Source: Dysgonomonas mossii DSM 22836 (GTDB lineage Bacteria > Bacteroidota > Bacteroidia > Bacteroidales > Dysgonomonadaceae). Taken from it: a stretch of DNA of 64,000 bases. The DNA lies in the NCBI RefSeq assembly GCF_000213575.1, contig NZ_GL892007.1, forward strand, positions 62,001 through 126,000, written 5' to 3'. Positions 63,480-64,000 of the stretch are shown piece by piece; position 1 is the first letter of the stretch; each line of letters starts with the position of its first letter. The notes under the pieces are model-generated. The model made no database searches. It saw only the letters and a list, made by a program, of their open reading frames with translations, and was not told the origin of the DNA. The translations under genes and the position numbers were made by a program.

Positions 63480-64000
63480 ATGGAAAAAAGTATTAAAGGC
63501 ACAGAAACAGAAAAATGCCTACTGAAATCTTTTGCCGGAGAATCTCAGGCAAGAATGCGTTATACAATGTTTGCAAGCACTGCTAAGAAAGAAGGATATG
63601 AGCAAATAGCAGCCATATTCCTTGAAACAGCAGATCAGGAAAAAGAGCATGCAAAACGTATGTTTAAATTTCTAGAAGGCGGTATGGTTGAAATAACAGC
63701 TATGTATCCTGCCGGAAAAGTTGGTACTACCGAAGAAAATCTAATTGAAGCGGCAGCCGGAGAACATGAAGAATGGGCTATTGATTACCCTGCATTTGCT
63801 GAAATAGCAGAGAAAGAAGGATTCAAAGAAATTGCAGTAATGTACCGAATGATAGCAAAAGTAGAAAACATGCACGAAGATCGCTACAAAGCTCTATTGG
63901 CTCGTGTACAGAGTAATGGTGTTTTCTCTCGCGAAGAAGCTATCGACTGGCAATGCCGCAACTGTGGTTTTGTGATCAAAAGCAAGGTAGCACCAAAGAC
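63480..64000 (+). CDS. Rubrerythrin (5' part; runs off the window)
   Basis: The gene begins at ATG 63480 and is still open at base 64000, with 173 codons visible. The product is a non-haem di-iron protein that reduces peroxide in anaerobes. FAGESQARMRYTMFA near residue 18 and ADQEKEHAKRMFKFL near residue 49 carry di-iron Glu/His ligands. AAAGEHEEWAIDYPAFAEIA near residue 86 and AKVENMHEDRYKAL near residue 122 carry the remaining ligands. DWQCRNCGFVI near residue 158 begins the C-terminal rubredoxin-like domain with its first CxxC. The second Cys pair is beyond the edge. Confidence 0.95.
   Translation, partial: MEKSIKGTETEKCLLKSFAGESQARMRYTMFASTAKKEGYEQIAAIFLETADQEKEHAKRMFKFLEGGMVEITAMYPAGKVGTTEENLIEAAAGEHEEWAIDYPAFAEIAEKEGFKEIAVMYRMIAKVENMHEDRYKALLARVQSNGVFSREEAIDWQCRNCGFVIKSKVAPK

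Noticed and set aside
1-64000. tRNA, rRNA, CRISPR, insertion sequences or prophage genes
   Set aside because: I looked for cloverleaf-like runs, regularly spaced identical repeats, transposase motifs and phage genes and saw none.

Overview
The window looks like chromosomal DNA from a Bacteroidota member, most likely Bacteroidales of the Dysgonomonas/Parabacteroides type. The reasons are AT-rich intergenic DNA, repeated TAnnTTTG -7 promoter elements a short distance before start codons, and typical Bacteroidota families (DUF4294 protein, DUF4080 radical SAM protein, surE-lpxB pair, MtaB, SulP permease). Genus is an inference. I saw no tRNA, rRNA, CRISPR, insertion sequence or phage gene.

Layout. 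(1) 1-5006, plus strand: the 3' end of an RND membrane fusion protein, a complete HAE1-type RND pump and a TolC-type outer membrane channel, together a tripartite efflux system. (2) 5067-26513, minus strand: an 18-gene Wzx/Wzy-type surface polysaccharide operon read from wza (26513) down to a WbpM-like dehydratase (5067). It carries Wza, a Wzc tyrosine kinase, sets for UDP-GalNAcA (WbpP/WbpO type), UDP-L-FucNAc (WbjB/C/D type) and UDP-QuiNAc (WbpM/WbpV type), a WbpL/WecA-like initiating transferase, three glycosyltransferases, Wzx, a Wzy candidate, a CapA-family protein, an ATP-grasp protein and a small cupin. Most genes overlap or nearly touch. A separate glycosyltransferase gene lies at 26905-27978.

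(3) 28160-38180: a small plus-strand operon (DUF2089 zinc-ribbon protein, YIP1-like membrane protein, alpha/beta hydrolase), then lpxB-surE, an alkaline phosphatase, a DUF4294 protein, and a minus-strand operon mtaB - LpxL-like acyltransferase - GT2. (4) 38371-40437: an acyl-CoA/ACP synthetase-like AMP-binding enzyme and a tiny Ala-rich lipoprotein with a clear terminator.

(5) 40599-55880, plus strand: a second, ABC-transporter-type (Wzm/Wzt) polysaccharide cluster with nine GT2 enzymes, a GT11 fucosyltransferase, a GT-A-like protein, a DUF268 protein, a DegT aminotransferase, WbqC and a divergent DegT-like protein. Three pairs of its GT2 enzymes look like duplicates. (6) 55877-64000: an RsmF-type methyltransferase, a GT-C-like membrane protein, an RsmI-family methylase, a B12-radical SAM protein, a SulP transporter and the 5' part of a rubrerythrin gene.

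The main biological theme is two different surface-glycan export routes within 50 kb, beside lipid A genes (lpxB, lpxL-like). The most unusual non-coding signal is a short intergenic motif, paired GTNAC pentamers with a 9-bp period beside T-tracts. It occurs at four intergenic sites, twice as an identical 21-bp string, and at each site has inverted partners able to form a hairpin.
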